Shown in pieces: positions 1 through 11,815 of a DNA stretch of 64,000 bases (the stretch's first letter is position 1; the number at the start of each line of letters is the position of its first letter). The notes beneath the pieces are model-generated. The model searched no databases. It saw only the letters and a program-made list of their open reading frames with translations, and was not told the DNA's origin. The position numbers were made by a program, and so were the translations under genes. Origin of the DNA: Lantana camara (lineage: Eukaryota; Streptophyta; Magnoliopsida; Lamiales; Verbenaceae); NCBI GenBank assembly GCA_037501455.1, contig CM074863.1, positions 13,264,001-13,328,000 on the forward strand. The letters are read 5' to 3'.

Positions 1-1016
1 TGCTTAACTAAGGAAAATATATCAAGTTTCACATACTGCATATTTGATTGGGCTAATAAGTTGGATTGAAAAAGAAAATTCAAATATTATGAGAATTAGA
101 AACTGGACTAATATATTTTTTCCAAAAATAAGTTATTCTCCAAATTTAAATTATGAATACCAAAATTTAGTCTATAAATTCGAGATCATTGGGTGAAGTT
201 TTCATTTCAAAGTGTACATTCAATAATCATTTCTATGGAGTGTCACTCCTATTATTCATATTCTTCGGGAATTTTTTTTCTTTGATTCCGTCTTCTTTCT
301 ACGGACGATCCGAAGAAAATTAGTATGAGAATCACAGTAAGGATGCTTCATCATATTCTTTTTCTATTTGTACTCTTATTTTTAATTTTTTTATATTGTA
401 TTGATTTTACTTTCGAAATACTAATTATGCCTATTTGTTTTATTTAAATTTAATCATCATTGATATAATTCAATATTAATTTTCATTATTTTATCCCTTC
501 TTTTTCTTATTCTTCTCCATAATATTATGATATTTTATTTTGTTTGAATCTGATTATTTGTTCATCTTTTTTAATACTCAATTTGATATTTTTCTCAAAA
601 CAATTCTCTATTTTAATTGTTTGAGAAAATTTTGTATTAACCCCATTATTCAAAATTAATTAGCCTCCTCAAGGAATATTTATTCGAGAAAATTTTAATA
701 TTTAACACTAAAAGAAATAAATATATTTAAAATATCGTTTTGTATAAGAAATAATAAATTAGGCTTATTTTATTATTTCTCTATTGTATAGTTAATATAA
801 TTACTTATTCATCAATATAATTGTAGGTGGAAATCATAATTTTTAAGTGTTTTTTCGGGATTCATACAAGATTTTGTTTTATGTTCATTGTGTTTTAAAA
901 TAATTTTTAAATGTGTACATATTCGTGATATGATAGTTTTTCTTTTCATCTTTTAAGAAAAAATTTGTTTGCCTAATTTTTTCTTAAATTTTCAACGGAC
1001 CAATATGAATACTATA
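1..1016. other. AT-rich intergenic DNA, no gene seen
   Basis: The sequence is very AT-rich with T-runs. Every open frame is short and low in complexity, and I see no splice-compatible coding segment or recognisable repeat terminus. It forms the left flank of the Helitron that starts at 1017. Confidence 0.6.
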
Positions 1017-2222
1017 TCTATACTATATAGTATATTAAGGATGTGTTTGGTCCAATTAATTTCAGTTATGATTTAATATTTTTTAACTCTTTTTTCTTTG
1101 AAAATTTCATTTTTTAGAAATTATTTCATTGATGATTTAGCTATATATCCACAATCTTTAACATTTTTAGGATTTCAATTATTTATCAAATCATACAAAT
1201 TAACTTATTAATCACAAAAATCTTTAACATTTTTAGGACTCCAATTATAGTACCTTTTGTTGTGATGTTTGTTTTATTTTGATAAATTTGAATATGACAT
1301 GAATTTTCATGTTTCTATTATCCTATTTTTTTATTTTTTACTTTGTTGATCATTTTTTATGTTTTATTTTCTATTATTCAATTTTGTTTTCTTTTTATCT
1401 AATGTCATTAGTCAAATTTTATGCATTAGCACACGGTTTTAGTAGTTTTTACTTTTATTTCTGTTTATTATTTTTTGTATATGTATTTTGTTGTCGATTT
1501 TGATATTTTTAAAACTTCTTAATTTATTTTTTTATTATATTTATTTGAGGAATTTTGATTTATTTTTATTATTTTGTAAATTTGTCTAATTTTTTAAACT
1601 TTTCAATTTGGACTTTAATATATTTAATATATTTTCCTTAATTATTTATATTATTTTTAGTTACTTTTTTATTTTTTTTATGTTCATTTGCATATATTTA
1701 TATTAAAATTGTATAACTCAAGAGATTGTTTTAAATTTCCTTTTTATTTATTTTATTTCATGAGACTAAATTCATATATACATATATATAACCTAACTTT
1801 TCATTTTTTCATTGTTTTATAGATTACTTCAATTGTTGTTTTTGTTAATGAAATTTTTTTCTATTTACTATATTTATCTTGAGTTTTAATTTTTGTATTT
1901 CTGATCATGATTTTTATTTTATTCATTCTTTCTTATTTAGATTAATATATCTATCTTTCTATTTATCTATCTATCTATCTATCTATATAGATAGATAGAT
2001 AGATAAAACTTAAAAGCATATGAATCATATATTATATAGTTTTAAATTTTTATGTGTCGAGTATGGATAATTATTTGATTTATTGATAAATATATGTGAG
2101 ATTCTAATAAATTACTTTTTTAATGTTATCTTAATTTATAATATTTACGACTAATATGTAATGTTAAAATTGACAATATAATTTTTTTATAAAAACCGTG
2201 CATAGCACGGGGTACATGCTAG
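1017..2222 (+). mobile_element. Non-autonomous Helitron with both termini
   Basis: The 5' end at 1017 reads TCTATACTATATAG, the typical plant Helitron 5' terminus beginning with TC, and it is preceded by A. The 3' end is CTAG at 2219-2222, followed by T. Just upstream, at about 2196-2210, is a short hairpin (CCGTGC, loop ATA, GCACGG) lying roughly 8 bases before CTAG. Insertion between A and T without target duplication is the Helitron signature, and all of these are visible. The 1.2 kb interior is AT-rich and codes for no Rep/helicase, so it would have needed an autonomous partner. Strand is given by the position of the hairpin end. Confidence 0.8.
1968..2005. repeat. Perfect palindrome of tetranucleotide repeats (TCTA)n/(TAGA)n
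   Basis: A 38-bp perfect palindrome is centred between 1986 and 1987, with TCTA units running into TAGA units. It lies inside the Helitron. It could extrude as a cruciform and should be highly length-variable. Confidence 0.85.
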
Positions 2223-3730
2223 TTTATATTATAATCGATGACCATGACAAATAAAGTGCGAATTATTTAATTGCTTAGAATTATCAAGAATGTGGATGCA
2301 TATTCAAGAATCCAGCCACAAATTTCTAGCCATGTTTAAATGATCCTAGAATGAAAATTGAAAAGGAAAAACAGTTATTTTTATATGATTCAATAATTAT
2401 TAATATAAAAAATAAAATAAAATGTTAAAAAAAGTTTGAATAGAGACAAATAGTAGGGTAGAGAAAAGTAGGGATAGTAGTTGGTACACATAAAAAGTCA
2501 AGTTTTTTGAAAGGGGTTCACTGCACTCCAACGTTCTTCCATATGGCCATAGACTTTCTAGCTCCATTTTGGGCTGCCATGGATGCTGACATTTTGTCCT
2601 TCAAATTTTCAAGATTAATTCTGAGTTTATTATTATTATTATTAAAATCCTAAATGAATATCTTGCTTTCCCAAAGAATATTACATGTGTCCACATATCT
2701 ATGGCTTCATTGTGGAAGTTACTTAACGTACAATAATCTGCTTGTTTTAATATATATTTATCTCAGATTTTGGATATGAAGATCCCAATTCAAAAGCATA
2801 AAAGGGGTTCCTTTCAATGCACCACACGCAGGGACGAGTAGAGAAAATTTAAGTATTAAAATTGTTAAAATTTAAATTAATTAATACTTTGATGTAATAA
2901 GATAAGTTTATTAATTTCTTTATTTGGCGCCATATGTTCTGTATAAAATATATACATAATATTTGGATTTCCTTTATAAAAAGTTAGTCAACTATTAATA
3001 CAGATTGGTTCAAATAGTTAATGAATTTATTCACTAATGTGAACTGCTTAGTGTATCAACTACCCATGTAACCCTAAAACCGATTTAGTCAAAGAATTTT
3101 TGCAAGTTGAAATGAAGTTTTGTGGAAGGGAGGCGGGTTCATAAATGAAAATATAGTAGGTTGGTTTGATGAAAGTAACATTCTTAAAGATGATTGGTAT
3201 GGTAATTGGTATTGCACGCACCTTCAAAATATGAAATTGGTAGAGATATATTCAGTGATAATAGTCTACAAAATTGAGAGATTGGGACGTAGCATTTGGC
3301 ATTGACAAGTAGTCCACACGAGGAGGGTCGCAGACTTGCAGCTGCAACTCATGTAGTGCTCTGCTCAAATCACATTGGCCAGTTTCGCTTTAAATGATGA
3401 AATGTACAACACATTACCTATCTTATCTTTTTTCCTTTTTTTTTTTTTTTTTTTTTTGGATTAGTTGAGAGGAGCATGGATAGTCCGTTTTGTTTTTGGC
3501 ATGTGGAGGTTGATATTTAGCACCATCGGATTATTGAGTTGATCGTGGATTAGATTTTTGGTATATTTAACAAAATTGATCATCAAAGAAATGTTTTTCT
3601 TTTAAGATCTTGAAGGGATAGGGGGAGCTCTACATATGAGGAATCAGAAAACCTTTGTTTTTCTTTCTCTAATCTCTTGTGGGTTTTTTTTAAAAAAAAC
3701 TTTGGTATGTTTTTTTAGGAATATTGTACT
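2223..3730. other. Intergenic DNA with weak SINE-like stretch and poly-T
   Basis: No gene is seen. Around 3003-3100 there is a stretch with a GGTTCAAATAGTTAATG motif resembling tRNA-derived SINE debris, which is weak evidence. A run of about 22 T lies near 3437-3458. The remaining short frames look random. Confidence 0.45.
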
Positions 3731-4359
3731 TGACGTGGGTCAGAACTATCGAGCCACGTGGACTAATCCCAAAGCACCATGTGTCACCCAATGCAGGCCT
3801 GACTCAACAAGAGAGGCCACGTGGGTCGACTTGGTGGTTAGCCTCAGGTCAGCAATCACCCCGGAGAAACCCCCCAACCGCCAAAAGGGTTGAGGGAAAG
3901 TCGACGTTCAGGGCAGTTAATCGGGAGTCAACTGTCGAGTTGTCCCCCTCTAACTCGACTATTGACCCGGGCATCGGAGTGGGGCTCTTTAGCCGTCTCA
4001 GCATTAAATGCAAATTGTACGTCCGTACTGTACCAGATGAGCAATAAATGCACCTACAAATAGTATGAAAAGGTAATCATTAACCCCAATGGTATAAATA
4101 CACCCTCATAAATGTTATTTGGTAAGCTCATTTATTGTTCTTCAAATTTACTCGATCTTCTCTCCATAACTCGAGACTGACTTGAGTGTCGGAGAATCGA
4201 CATAGGGTAAAACCCCATCGGTCTCTGGTCGGCCTTATGCTTACTTTTCCTTTCCATCTTGTAGCTTTATCTGCTCCGAGCATACCATATCATTACAAAT
4301 TTTAAGTGATTAGGCGATACCTCTCGACCACGTCAGCAAATCGGATTTCGACCCGATCA
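3731..4359 (+). mobile_element. Probable solo LTR of a retrotransposon
   Basis: This island is less AT-rich than its surroundings and starts with TG (3731) and ends with CA (4359). The 5 bases before and after are GTACT and GTATT, a target duplication with one mismatch. Inside are a TATA-type promoter motif (GGTATAAATACACC near 4090) and, further on, the string GACTTGAGTGTCGGAG, reminiscent of the transcribed part of many plant Gypsy-like LTRs. No second LTR, primer-binding site or gag-pol frame is present, so it appears to be a recombined solo LTR or a TRIM relic. The two longest frames across it are not protein-like. Confidence 0.6.
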
Positions 4360-4363
4360 GTAT

Positions 4364-4580
4364 TTTTTGTGTATTTTTTGGGTGTATTACAACTTTGGGG
4401 TTTTTCGTTTTTTGAAAAAGCGAATTTAACAAAAAAAATTATGAATGTGTACGTTGCACTCATAAATTTTTTGTTAAATCCGCTTTTTAAAAAAACGAAA
4501 TCACTATTCACTACAGTGATTCCATTTTTCAAAAAGCGAAAAACCCTAAAGTTACAATACACCCAAAAAATACACAAAAA
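4364..4580. repeat. Foldback/MITE-like inverted repeat
   Basis: The left arm begins TTTTTGTGTATTTTTTGGGT (from 4364). It is mirrored by the complementary right arm ending at 4580, with about 70 bp per arm and a few mismatches. Long frames cross it on both strands only because of the symmetry. It lies directly next to the solo LTR. No target duplication was recognised. Confidence 0.6.
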
Positions 4581-5203
4581 TTACAATATCCCTAAAAAAA
4601 AAACACCAAATTTAGAAATTTACCTCTCTTGTGTGTTATGTTATTATACTTTTGATTCGAAGTTCCTAAAATTTCATCTAATTTAGAGGGTTTAAATCTC
4701 AATTAACTCAACGGTAGAGTGCAGTGATATTAGCACTAATTCATTGTATACTATTAAGGTTTAAAAATTAAATATTTTTGGACGAGAGTAGTTTTAATAC
4801 GGGGATTACATCTTGGTTCAAATGGTTAATTAATTTATTATTTATGATAATAATTCGTGTTTAAATTTTACCCGGAGATATATGTTAAAAGAAATTAATA
4901 TGGGGTTTACACCAACACAAATGCTGGAAACTTAATAAAATTCCAGCCGATCCTATTAAAAATCCTGTTGAAAGGAGAATAATATTAAGATGAACATCAT
5001 ACAAGGACTGATACATAACTTCCTCAATTTTCTCAAGTTTTCATTATTTATTATTCAATTTAATTCTCGAATAAATACAGCTTTGACTGAAAGAAGTTTT
5101 ATTCAAAATATCTTCTCACCACCACCTGTTTTACCTAAAATAGATAAATAAATAACTATTGCCTAAAATTCTTATCCCTCCCTAGATAACTATTACTTAT
5201 GTC

Positions 5204-5604
5204 CGGGAAAGCACGGATATATCTAAAAATATGTTCATATAGTGTCCGACACGTGTCGGATACGGTATTGGATACGGCGAGGTGGAGTGTTCGACACGGG
5301 CACACGACTCGGCAAATTTGATCATTTTTTTATGCTTTTTTTAATATTTTTTGAATTTTTTGGAGAGAAAATTAAAATAACAAAACTTATTTTAGTTTTT
5401 AATATTATATATTTTTATAACTATTTTATGTTACAGAGATTATACTTATAAAATATTTTTATTTCTATATAAAATATATTTATTTATATATAAAATATAG
5501 CCGTGTCGGAGCCGTGTCGTGTACTAAAATTTTAAAAAAATATGTGTCACCGTGTCCGTATCGTATTGTGTCCGTATCGCCGTGTCCGTATCCGTGCAAC
5601 ATAG
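5204..5604. mobile_element. hAT-type MITE with 8-bp target duplication
   Basis: The element is flanked by an exact 8-bp direct repeat CTTATGTC (5196-5203 and 5605-5612), the size made by hAT transposases. The ends are imperfect inverted repeats sharing GCACGGATA. Both subterminal regions carry many copies of CGTGTCCG/GATACGG-like motifs in opposite orientation. It is about 400 bp with no coding capacity. A weaker relative seems to exist near 53815-53960. Confidence 0.72.
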
Positions 5605-5799
5605 CTTATGTCAAAAGTTTCAAGCATAAAAATCTAACATCCTACAATTTTAAACACAAATTAAAGGCACAAGTACAAATTGTGCAAATATAACTATCAA
5701 AGATTGAAAATTCCCAATTTCATAAAAATGAAAATAACAGAAAAAAAAAAAAGAAAAAGAAAAAGAAAAATCTGACAAGTGATATTGAGAGGAAAGAAG

Positions 5800-6060
5800 C
5801 GAATGCCGTCCACGTGTCCCGGCGGGCAGCATCCATCATACGCGTGTCCCTCGAAACAAGTCTCCGTCAAACGTGCAGGTGGGCCCACCTTAATGGTGTT
5901 TGAGCCTTCGACGTGGCGCTCAGCCAACGGTGCTTAGAAAAGTTGGGCCGGGCCCACATGGCCCACGTATCGCTCTCTGTCAGGGGGATACAGATAAGAA
6001 TGTAAATGCTGGAAGGTGATGTACTCAATATCATGGGCCCCCAATGCTTTTCCGACTTTC
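5800..6060. promoter_or_regulatory. GC-rich promoter-like island without an attached gene
   Basis: In otherwise AT-rich DNA this stretch holds CACGTGTCC (a G-box/ABRE-like core), CGCGTGTCC, GACGTGGC, and several TGGGCC/GGGCCC motifs (site II/TCP-like) on both strands. Such clusters are usual in plant housekeeping promoters. No convincing coding exon is found within 2 kb on either side, so the target could be a non-coding transcript, or this may be a captured or orphaned promoter. This is an inference from motif content only. Confidence 0.3.
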
Positions 6061-8512
6061 TCACTAACAACATTCTCATTGGGCCTTTCTTTTGGTAGGA
6101 CACCACTCCCTTTCTTTTTTCTTTTTCTTTTTTTTGTTTATTAGTATCGATCTAACATAAAGTTTACTCCGACGACACATAAACAAATGAAGCCTAAATC
6201 TCAATCCAAATACATGGAGTAAGAGATTACATCACGAATAGGAGGCAGAATTATGATGGAAAAAAGATACATAAATTACTAAATTAAGAGAAAAAGAGAC
6301 ATATATAACTAAATTAGGAGAAATTCTAAATTTCGAGATTCGACAAAGGGGTTATTCTCTTATTTTATTAATCGAAAGTAATATGCTACTAATCAAATTT
6401 GAATGATTATGAATAAATTCTTGATTTTGGAAATTATAAAAAGATCATATTTTAGTCCTCATGATGGTGCAAAACTTGATAAAAATAGTGACAAGCAAAG
6501 GCTTCTGTCTGTCCCCATAAGATTTTAATATTTGTTTTATAAGTCAACTATATTAAGAAACTGTATAATTGTGATTTTAATATCGCGAGTAGAGAATGTA
6601 ATTAACTTATGAGTTAGGGTTGAAGCCTCGAAATTGATCTTCTAATTTATGGTGGTTGGTCTTTATAATCCATGATAAAATCGTTTGATTAGATACTTCA
6701 ACTAATTTGATACATAATCTCCACGAGATTAGACCCTCAAATATAAATTTAACCTAATCGTACAAAAATCAGTAACCTTCCCCGCCGACGCACTTAAGGT
6801 GGGGCTAATTATTGCATGCCCTATATAGTTTTAGCATTCAACTTTTCAACATCGAAAATATCTTTTTAGGTCGTATTTACTTTGTTAGAAAATGAGTGAC
6901 ATCATTAACACATTATTTTTCACGGTTTACTTCAATTGATTAAGAATTCGGTATTAAACCCAGAGTAAATAATAAATACTAGTATTTTGAATAATTTATA
7001 GTGCAGTCCGAGTATATTGAATATATTGTTTGTTAGTTCAACTCGTATCGATCACTAAGACATAAATTTTTATTCTTACCGGATATGCAGATTAATGTTG
7101 TATAAGCAGAATAAAAGCGTGGACAAAATTAGGATATTTTTTGGTGGGATTGATCAAGAGGTTAGAAAAGTAGGGTTGGTTCTGAATTCTCATAGGATTC
7201 CCCACAGTCCCACGTGCGGACCATGCCACGATGTCAGGCCAACGTAACACTGCTTACACAATCAACGTTTTTACCATACACATGTATGTAACCAGATTGC
7301 TCAACATATATACATAGAATACTTCATGCCATCCTGACCTCAGACGTGTACTGAATTATAACTTCATATTTTCTTGCAAGAACATGGTTTTCATGAAACT
7401 ATGTAAGGATATATCAAAGATCTCAACCTTATCCTTAATCCTTACGTTGGAAACTGGGAAAAGAATATTGATGTATATGTATTGTAGAAAATGGCACGAC
7501 TGTTGACCAGTCTGCAGTTTCCCCATCTGTGATGCTCAAAGTGGCAGCCCAGATTTTAGAGGCTTTTGGGGGTCCCAACAACAGGACTTTGAATCCCCAC
7601 TCGCCATCATTCATCAATAACAATGCAAGAAAGTTTGGATCAAACGACATGGACACTTTAAAAAATCTCATTTTCGGGCCGGAAAATACATACTATGTAT
7701 GCGGTAATTTAAAGGAAAAAGAGGGTATTGTTGTCTTTGTATCGAAGTGTTCGTGCTTCGTAGTGATTATTCGGCGAGGACCACACACACACACACACGC
7801 ATGAAAATTTCTGTTGACGCACAGAATCGTAGGAATATGTTGGTGCGTTTGCTAAAAATGGCCACTGCAGCCGTTTGGGGAGCATTGTAGAAACACAGGG
7901 AAATCTCCTGCTTGTAGCTGCTATTAATGCAAGTCTCGATCAAAAGCAAAATTGTCCGTTGCAATTGAGAGATACAGAACTAAATAAATAAGATAAGATA
8001 AGAAACTGGGTACGAACTAAATATGCACTCATTTTATTATACAGAGAAGTAGAACTAACTCATCTGGTAAGGTGGATAAGCCGGGATACACAACTGTAGC
8101 AGGGATGATCAACCGTTTGTAGTTTGCATTGTACATACAACTTCCTTTCGTCGTAAAATGCCGTCCTCCCAGGTCATTTTTATACTTAATCTCATTTATT
8201 ACGGGTTCAAGTGTAGATAAACTGAATACTAAAAAACTTTAATACGAGACATTCATATGACTGGCATGGGGCCTAAGTTGGTTTTCCCCCAATTCATTTG
8301 AGGAACTATCCTCTTCCATAAGGTGGAATGCAGCTATCACACTTTTTTTTGGGCAAGCAACATGAGCGTTAATGTACTAAAGGTTTGGCAATATTTCTAC
8401 TAAAACAGCTCAAAATGTTAAAATAAGTTATTATTATTAAGAGCTCATTTTAAAATAATTAACCTACTAAAAGTCTTCTAAGAGGAGGGATCATAACTAT
8501 TCAAATCCCACA
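6061..8512. other. Intergenic region; unexplained frame near 7.5 kb
   Basis: Mostly AT-rich. Around 7435-7800 both strands carry overlapping open frames of 78-91 codons with somewhat higher GC, including a minus frame with the string GPPKASKIWAATLSITDGE, but I recognise no family and no splice partner. A short (CA)n tract is at about 7781-7798. 7950-8512 is presumably the 3' side of the next gene. No gene is called. Confidence 0.4.
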
Positions 8513-11500
8513 TCAATTTGATGCTTTAAGTGATTTCTTGAGACTACGGAGGATACTCCACATGAATGTGGAGATAATAAAAAGAATAACGCCAGTCACA
8601 ATAGCATATTTGAGTCCAAGATTAACTAGTAAGTTTACCAGAAGGCCAGCTAATACAACTCCAACAAAATTCGCTGAGAAACCTGACCAGAAAGGCATGT
8701 CCAGTACCGATGCAATGAAGGCTCCGGTCCAAGCTCCTGTTCCGGGAAACGGCACGGCTACAAACAGCATCAGTCCGAGCCATTGAAATTCCTTCACGGG
8801 TCCAGCTTTATTTTTGGCCCTTTCAAATAGCATGTCCAGGAATCTGGAAGCTGCTTCATTCTTTCCGGTGAGAAAAGCGGCGAATTTTTTCAGGTAGAGG
8901 ATGATGAAGGGTACAGGAACCATGTTCCTGTCATGGAAGGAACAAAGCATTAGAGGCCAACAAAGTTGCCGAGAGTAAGAGTAGTTGTTTGACCAAATGC
9001 TGATATGAGCTCCAAATGAATATCAAAAAACTAGCATGAATCTAGGACAATCATCCGCACAAGGGCACACACGCAAACATGTACATCGCATGCACACGCC
9101 AAGACACAAGTACATGATAGCACCCGGACACACAAAAACATGAACCCCCTTGATTTTAGAAATTATATTTTCAACCCTTATGATTTGTAAATTGATTACA
9201 AACGCCTCATTCCTTAGATATTGTTAGGAATTAAAAAGTATTTCGTTAAAATTTTAATGTGTAGTATCAAAGTCATCACACTACTAGCACCTTGAGTTTC
9301 ATACTTTCGAGTGATGGTAGTTACTCCAACACTAGTTTTCATAAGATTGGCAGTGTTGGTTGTGAAATAAGAGGCATTTTTGAGAAGTTTTGGTGGTGGC
9401 AGTGGTGTCGATGGTACCATCTTCAGTACTACATATCAAAATTTTTTAATAAAGAACACTTAAATTCCTACTAGAGCCTAATGGAGGAGTGTGTTTCTAA
9501 TCCATTAGTAAATCATGAAGGATAAAAGCATAATTTTTTAAACTAAGGAGGGTTTACAGGTAAATATGTCTAACTACAGGGGGTCTAGATGTAATCCACA
9601 CTAAAAAAAATTCCAGAGCATGAGGATTTCAAATCCAAAGGGTTTTAGATACATTTATTTGAAATTTCTAACCAAACCAAATCCATCGATCCCAAACGCA
9701 GCTTCACAGAATTAAGATGGTAGCTGCTTTTTCATTCAACTTACACAAAAATGGAACATGTGAATTCTCTAAAATACTAAAATCCACATCACCTCCTACA
9801 CGACCAATTTCAAGGGATTAATAGAACTAGACGCTAGAGTGTTTTGGTCAACTAGCATGTTCCCAGAATATGCTAAAGTATTTGGTTCAACCCTAACCAA
9901 GTTACATTGTTGTTGTCAAATGAACGTTGTGACAAGAACATCGATCCAAACGCAGTTTCCTAGAATTAACATGGCAGCTGTAATATCATGTAAGTTATGC
10001 ACAAAAAAAGGGAACACATGTGAATTCTCCAAAACACCATACCGCACATCGACTCTTACACGACCAATTTAGAGAGATTATTACAACTGGAGTATGCCAA
10101 AATAACTCAAGTATTTAGGTCAACCCTAACCAAGTTACATTCTCCAAGGCAAGGTCCTGGTTCAAATCCCGCTTGGGTGTGCGTGTGATATAAAATAAAA
10201 TAAAAATAAATAAAAAAAACCAAGTTACATTGTCCTTGTGAAGTGAACGTTGCGACAACCGAGGAGCACCTCACCTCCCAACCCCAACAAAACTAAATAA
10301 AAATAATGTCAAACACAGTGTAGTAGTTGTTGCAGAACATCTCTAAAACTGAAAGTTACCATCTTGAAAGCTGAATTCAGGTTCATACTCCATTTGGATT
10401 AAGGATTTGAACTATACAGATCTAAAATTATTACTCCAAATCCACTTGGACTGTTTGTCTAAAAGAGCAAATGAATTGATCCAAAGTCCACTTTCTCAGA
10501 AGAGTTGATAAGAAGCTCAATATTAGGGATTTCAAATCACTCAACCCTTGTGTCTTTTGAACTATTTGATCTTAAGGCATATTTGATCTTTTCACATTTT
10601 TTCTCTTGCTCAACCACTCTTGCATACATAAAACACTCACACTCAAGCACAAGATTACACCGACAAAAACTTAAAACGCAAACATAACAATGTCATGCAT
10701 ATGGACTTGCGCACACGCACACAGAGACACACATATGATGCACTTACCAACACATTTACATTCACACGCATGCACAAACAACCATTTAAATATTATATAA
10801 AATCAAAAATTGAGTTTAAAACTAGCTGATAAATACTTAAGATATCCCAAGGAAAGATCTGTACGAATGTTTATTTCAATTTCTAGCAGTTCAAATCAAT
10901 TCATTTCAAATTCCTAACTAACCCAAACACTTCAATCCACCATGCAGCATCACAAAATTAAGATGGTAGCTGAATTTTAAGTAAACTACACAAATAGGTA
11001 CAGGTGAATTCTCTAAAAACACCACAACATTAACTCCTACACAACCAATTTCAGGGGATTAATACAACTCGAAAACTAAAATTCCCAGAACACGAAAACT
11101 AGAGATCAGTGGCAGCAAATCCGTTCAATAATCTCTCAATCACAACGCATACCAATTACTGGGCTAACATTTGAATAACAGACACAAGTCTACCTAAATT
11201 AAGGCAAATATGAAAGTTCACAATTCTATTAAAAATAGAGAAATGCGAGACTAACCCAAGAATTGACAAGACAGTCAGCATTACAGGTTTGAGCTGCAAC
11301 CAGTAACCAACTGGAATAGCACCACGGAGCTCAATGACAGGAAGCGTAGCTAATGCAAAGACAACAGCTTCATCAGGCCAGCCGGAAGCCCGCAAAGCAT
11401 TAGCAACTTTTACACCAAAGCCCGAAGCCCTAATTGAATCAGCGCCGCCAATTGCAGCCGCAGCTTTAGCTTCCCCGGAAAATGCATACAAGCCAAGAGA

Positions 11501-11815
11501 CACTGATGCACACAAGAGAACCCACAATAGGAACTTCAACGGTTTCCCTTCAGACCCCAATAAAGATTCATCCTGTTCAACTCTTTCCAGAAAATCATCT
11601 GATGAAGCTCTTGCTGAACTGATTTTAGAACGGCCCAGATGAATTAAAGCTCGAAATGAGAGCAAAGATTCCGACTTTATAACAGTCGGCCTGAATTGAA
11701 GTGGAGAAAAATTGAATCTTGGAGCTGAGAGAGGTAGTGTACGGCATTTTACGCGATAGATTGTAGAAAGGGTTGGTGTTGGAAGAGATGAAAGAGAAGC
11801 CATTGATGACTTCAC
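8513..11815 (-). CDS. Small multidrug export-type membrane protein, plastid-targeted (2 exons)
   Basis: The exons (minus strand) are 11815-11256 and 8927-8513. The donor GG|GTTAGT and acceptor CAG join in frame to give 324 residues. Residues 1 to about 75 are rich in Ser/Arg/Leu and look like a chloroplast transit peptide. A hydrophobic segment follows (FLLWVLLCASVSLGLYAF). The conserved part begins with LPVIELRGAIPVGYWL and continues across the intron as ILGNMVPVPFIILYLKK, then GTGAWTGAFIAS and two more membrane segments. That order is typical of Pfam PF06695 (Sm_multidrug_ex), known in cyanobacteria and plants; the transport role is only a family label and no substrate is established. The single 2.3 kb intron is full of repeats. 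The gene is divergent from the RCC1 gene 0.7 kb away. A second in-frame ATG four codons downstream (MASLSS) is an equally good start. Confidence 0.88.
9665..9840 (-). repeat. Intronic repeat, copy 1 of 3
   Basis: This roughly 175-bp unit lies inside the 2.3 kb intron of the export-protein gene. It shares with 9945-10090 and 10915-11085 the ordered landmarks AATTAAGATGGTAGCTG, GTGAATTCTCTAAAA, ACACGACCAATTT and GGGATTAAT. The copies are diverged and all in the same orientation, so they were made by duplication rather than inversion. Confidence 0.7.
9945..10090 (-). repeat. Intronic repeat, copy 2 of 3
   Basis: Second copy, with AATTAACATGGCAGCTG, GTGAATTCTCCAAAA and ACACGACCAATTT. Sequence just beyond it (CAACCCTAACCAAGTTACATT) also matches the end of copy 1, at 9889-9909, so the duplicated unit is longer than the core. 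Confidence 0.7.
10142..10217 (+). mobile_element. 5'-truncated tRNA-derived SINE with target duplication
   Basis: A 76-bp insert is flanked by a 14-bp direct repeat AACCAAGTTACATT (10128-10141 and 10218-10231). It contains the RNA polymerase III B-box motif GGTTCAAATCC and ends in an A-rich tail of TAAAA-like units. The sister repeat copy near 9895 lacks the insert, which shows the empty site. No A-box is present, so it is a truncated, dead copy. Confidence 0.72.
10915..11085 (-). repeat. Intronic repeat, copy 3 of 3
   Basis: Third copy of the intronic unit, with AATTAAGATGGTAGCTG, GTGAATTCTCTAAAA, CACAACCAATTTCAGG and GGGATTAATACAACTCG. It lies about 170 bp from the 5' splice site of the intron. 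Confidence 0.68.

Noticed and set aside
3608..3640. Possible MIR159-like sequence (GAAGGGATAGGGGGAGCTCTA).
   Set aside because: It shares GGAGCTCTA and part of the preceding bases with miR159 but has several mismatches in the mature part. No complementary arm is visible within a normal precursor distance.
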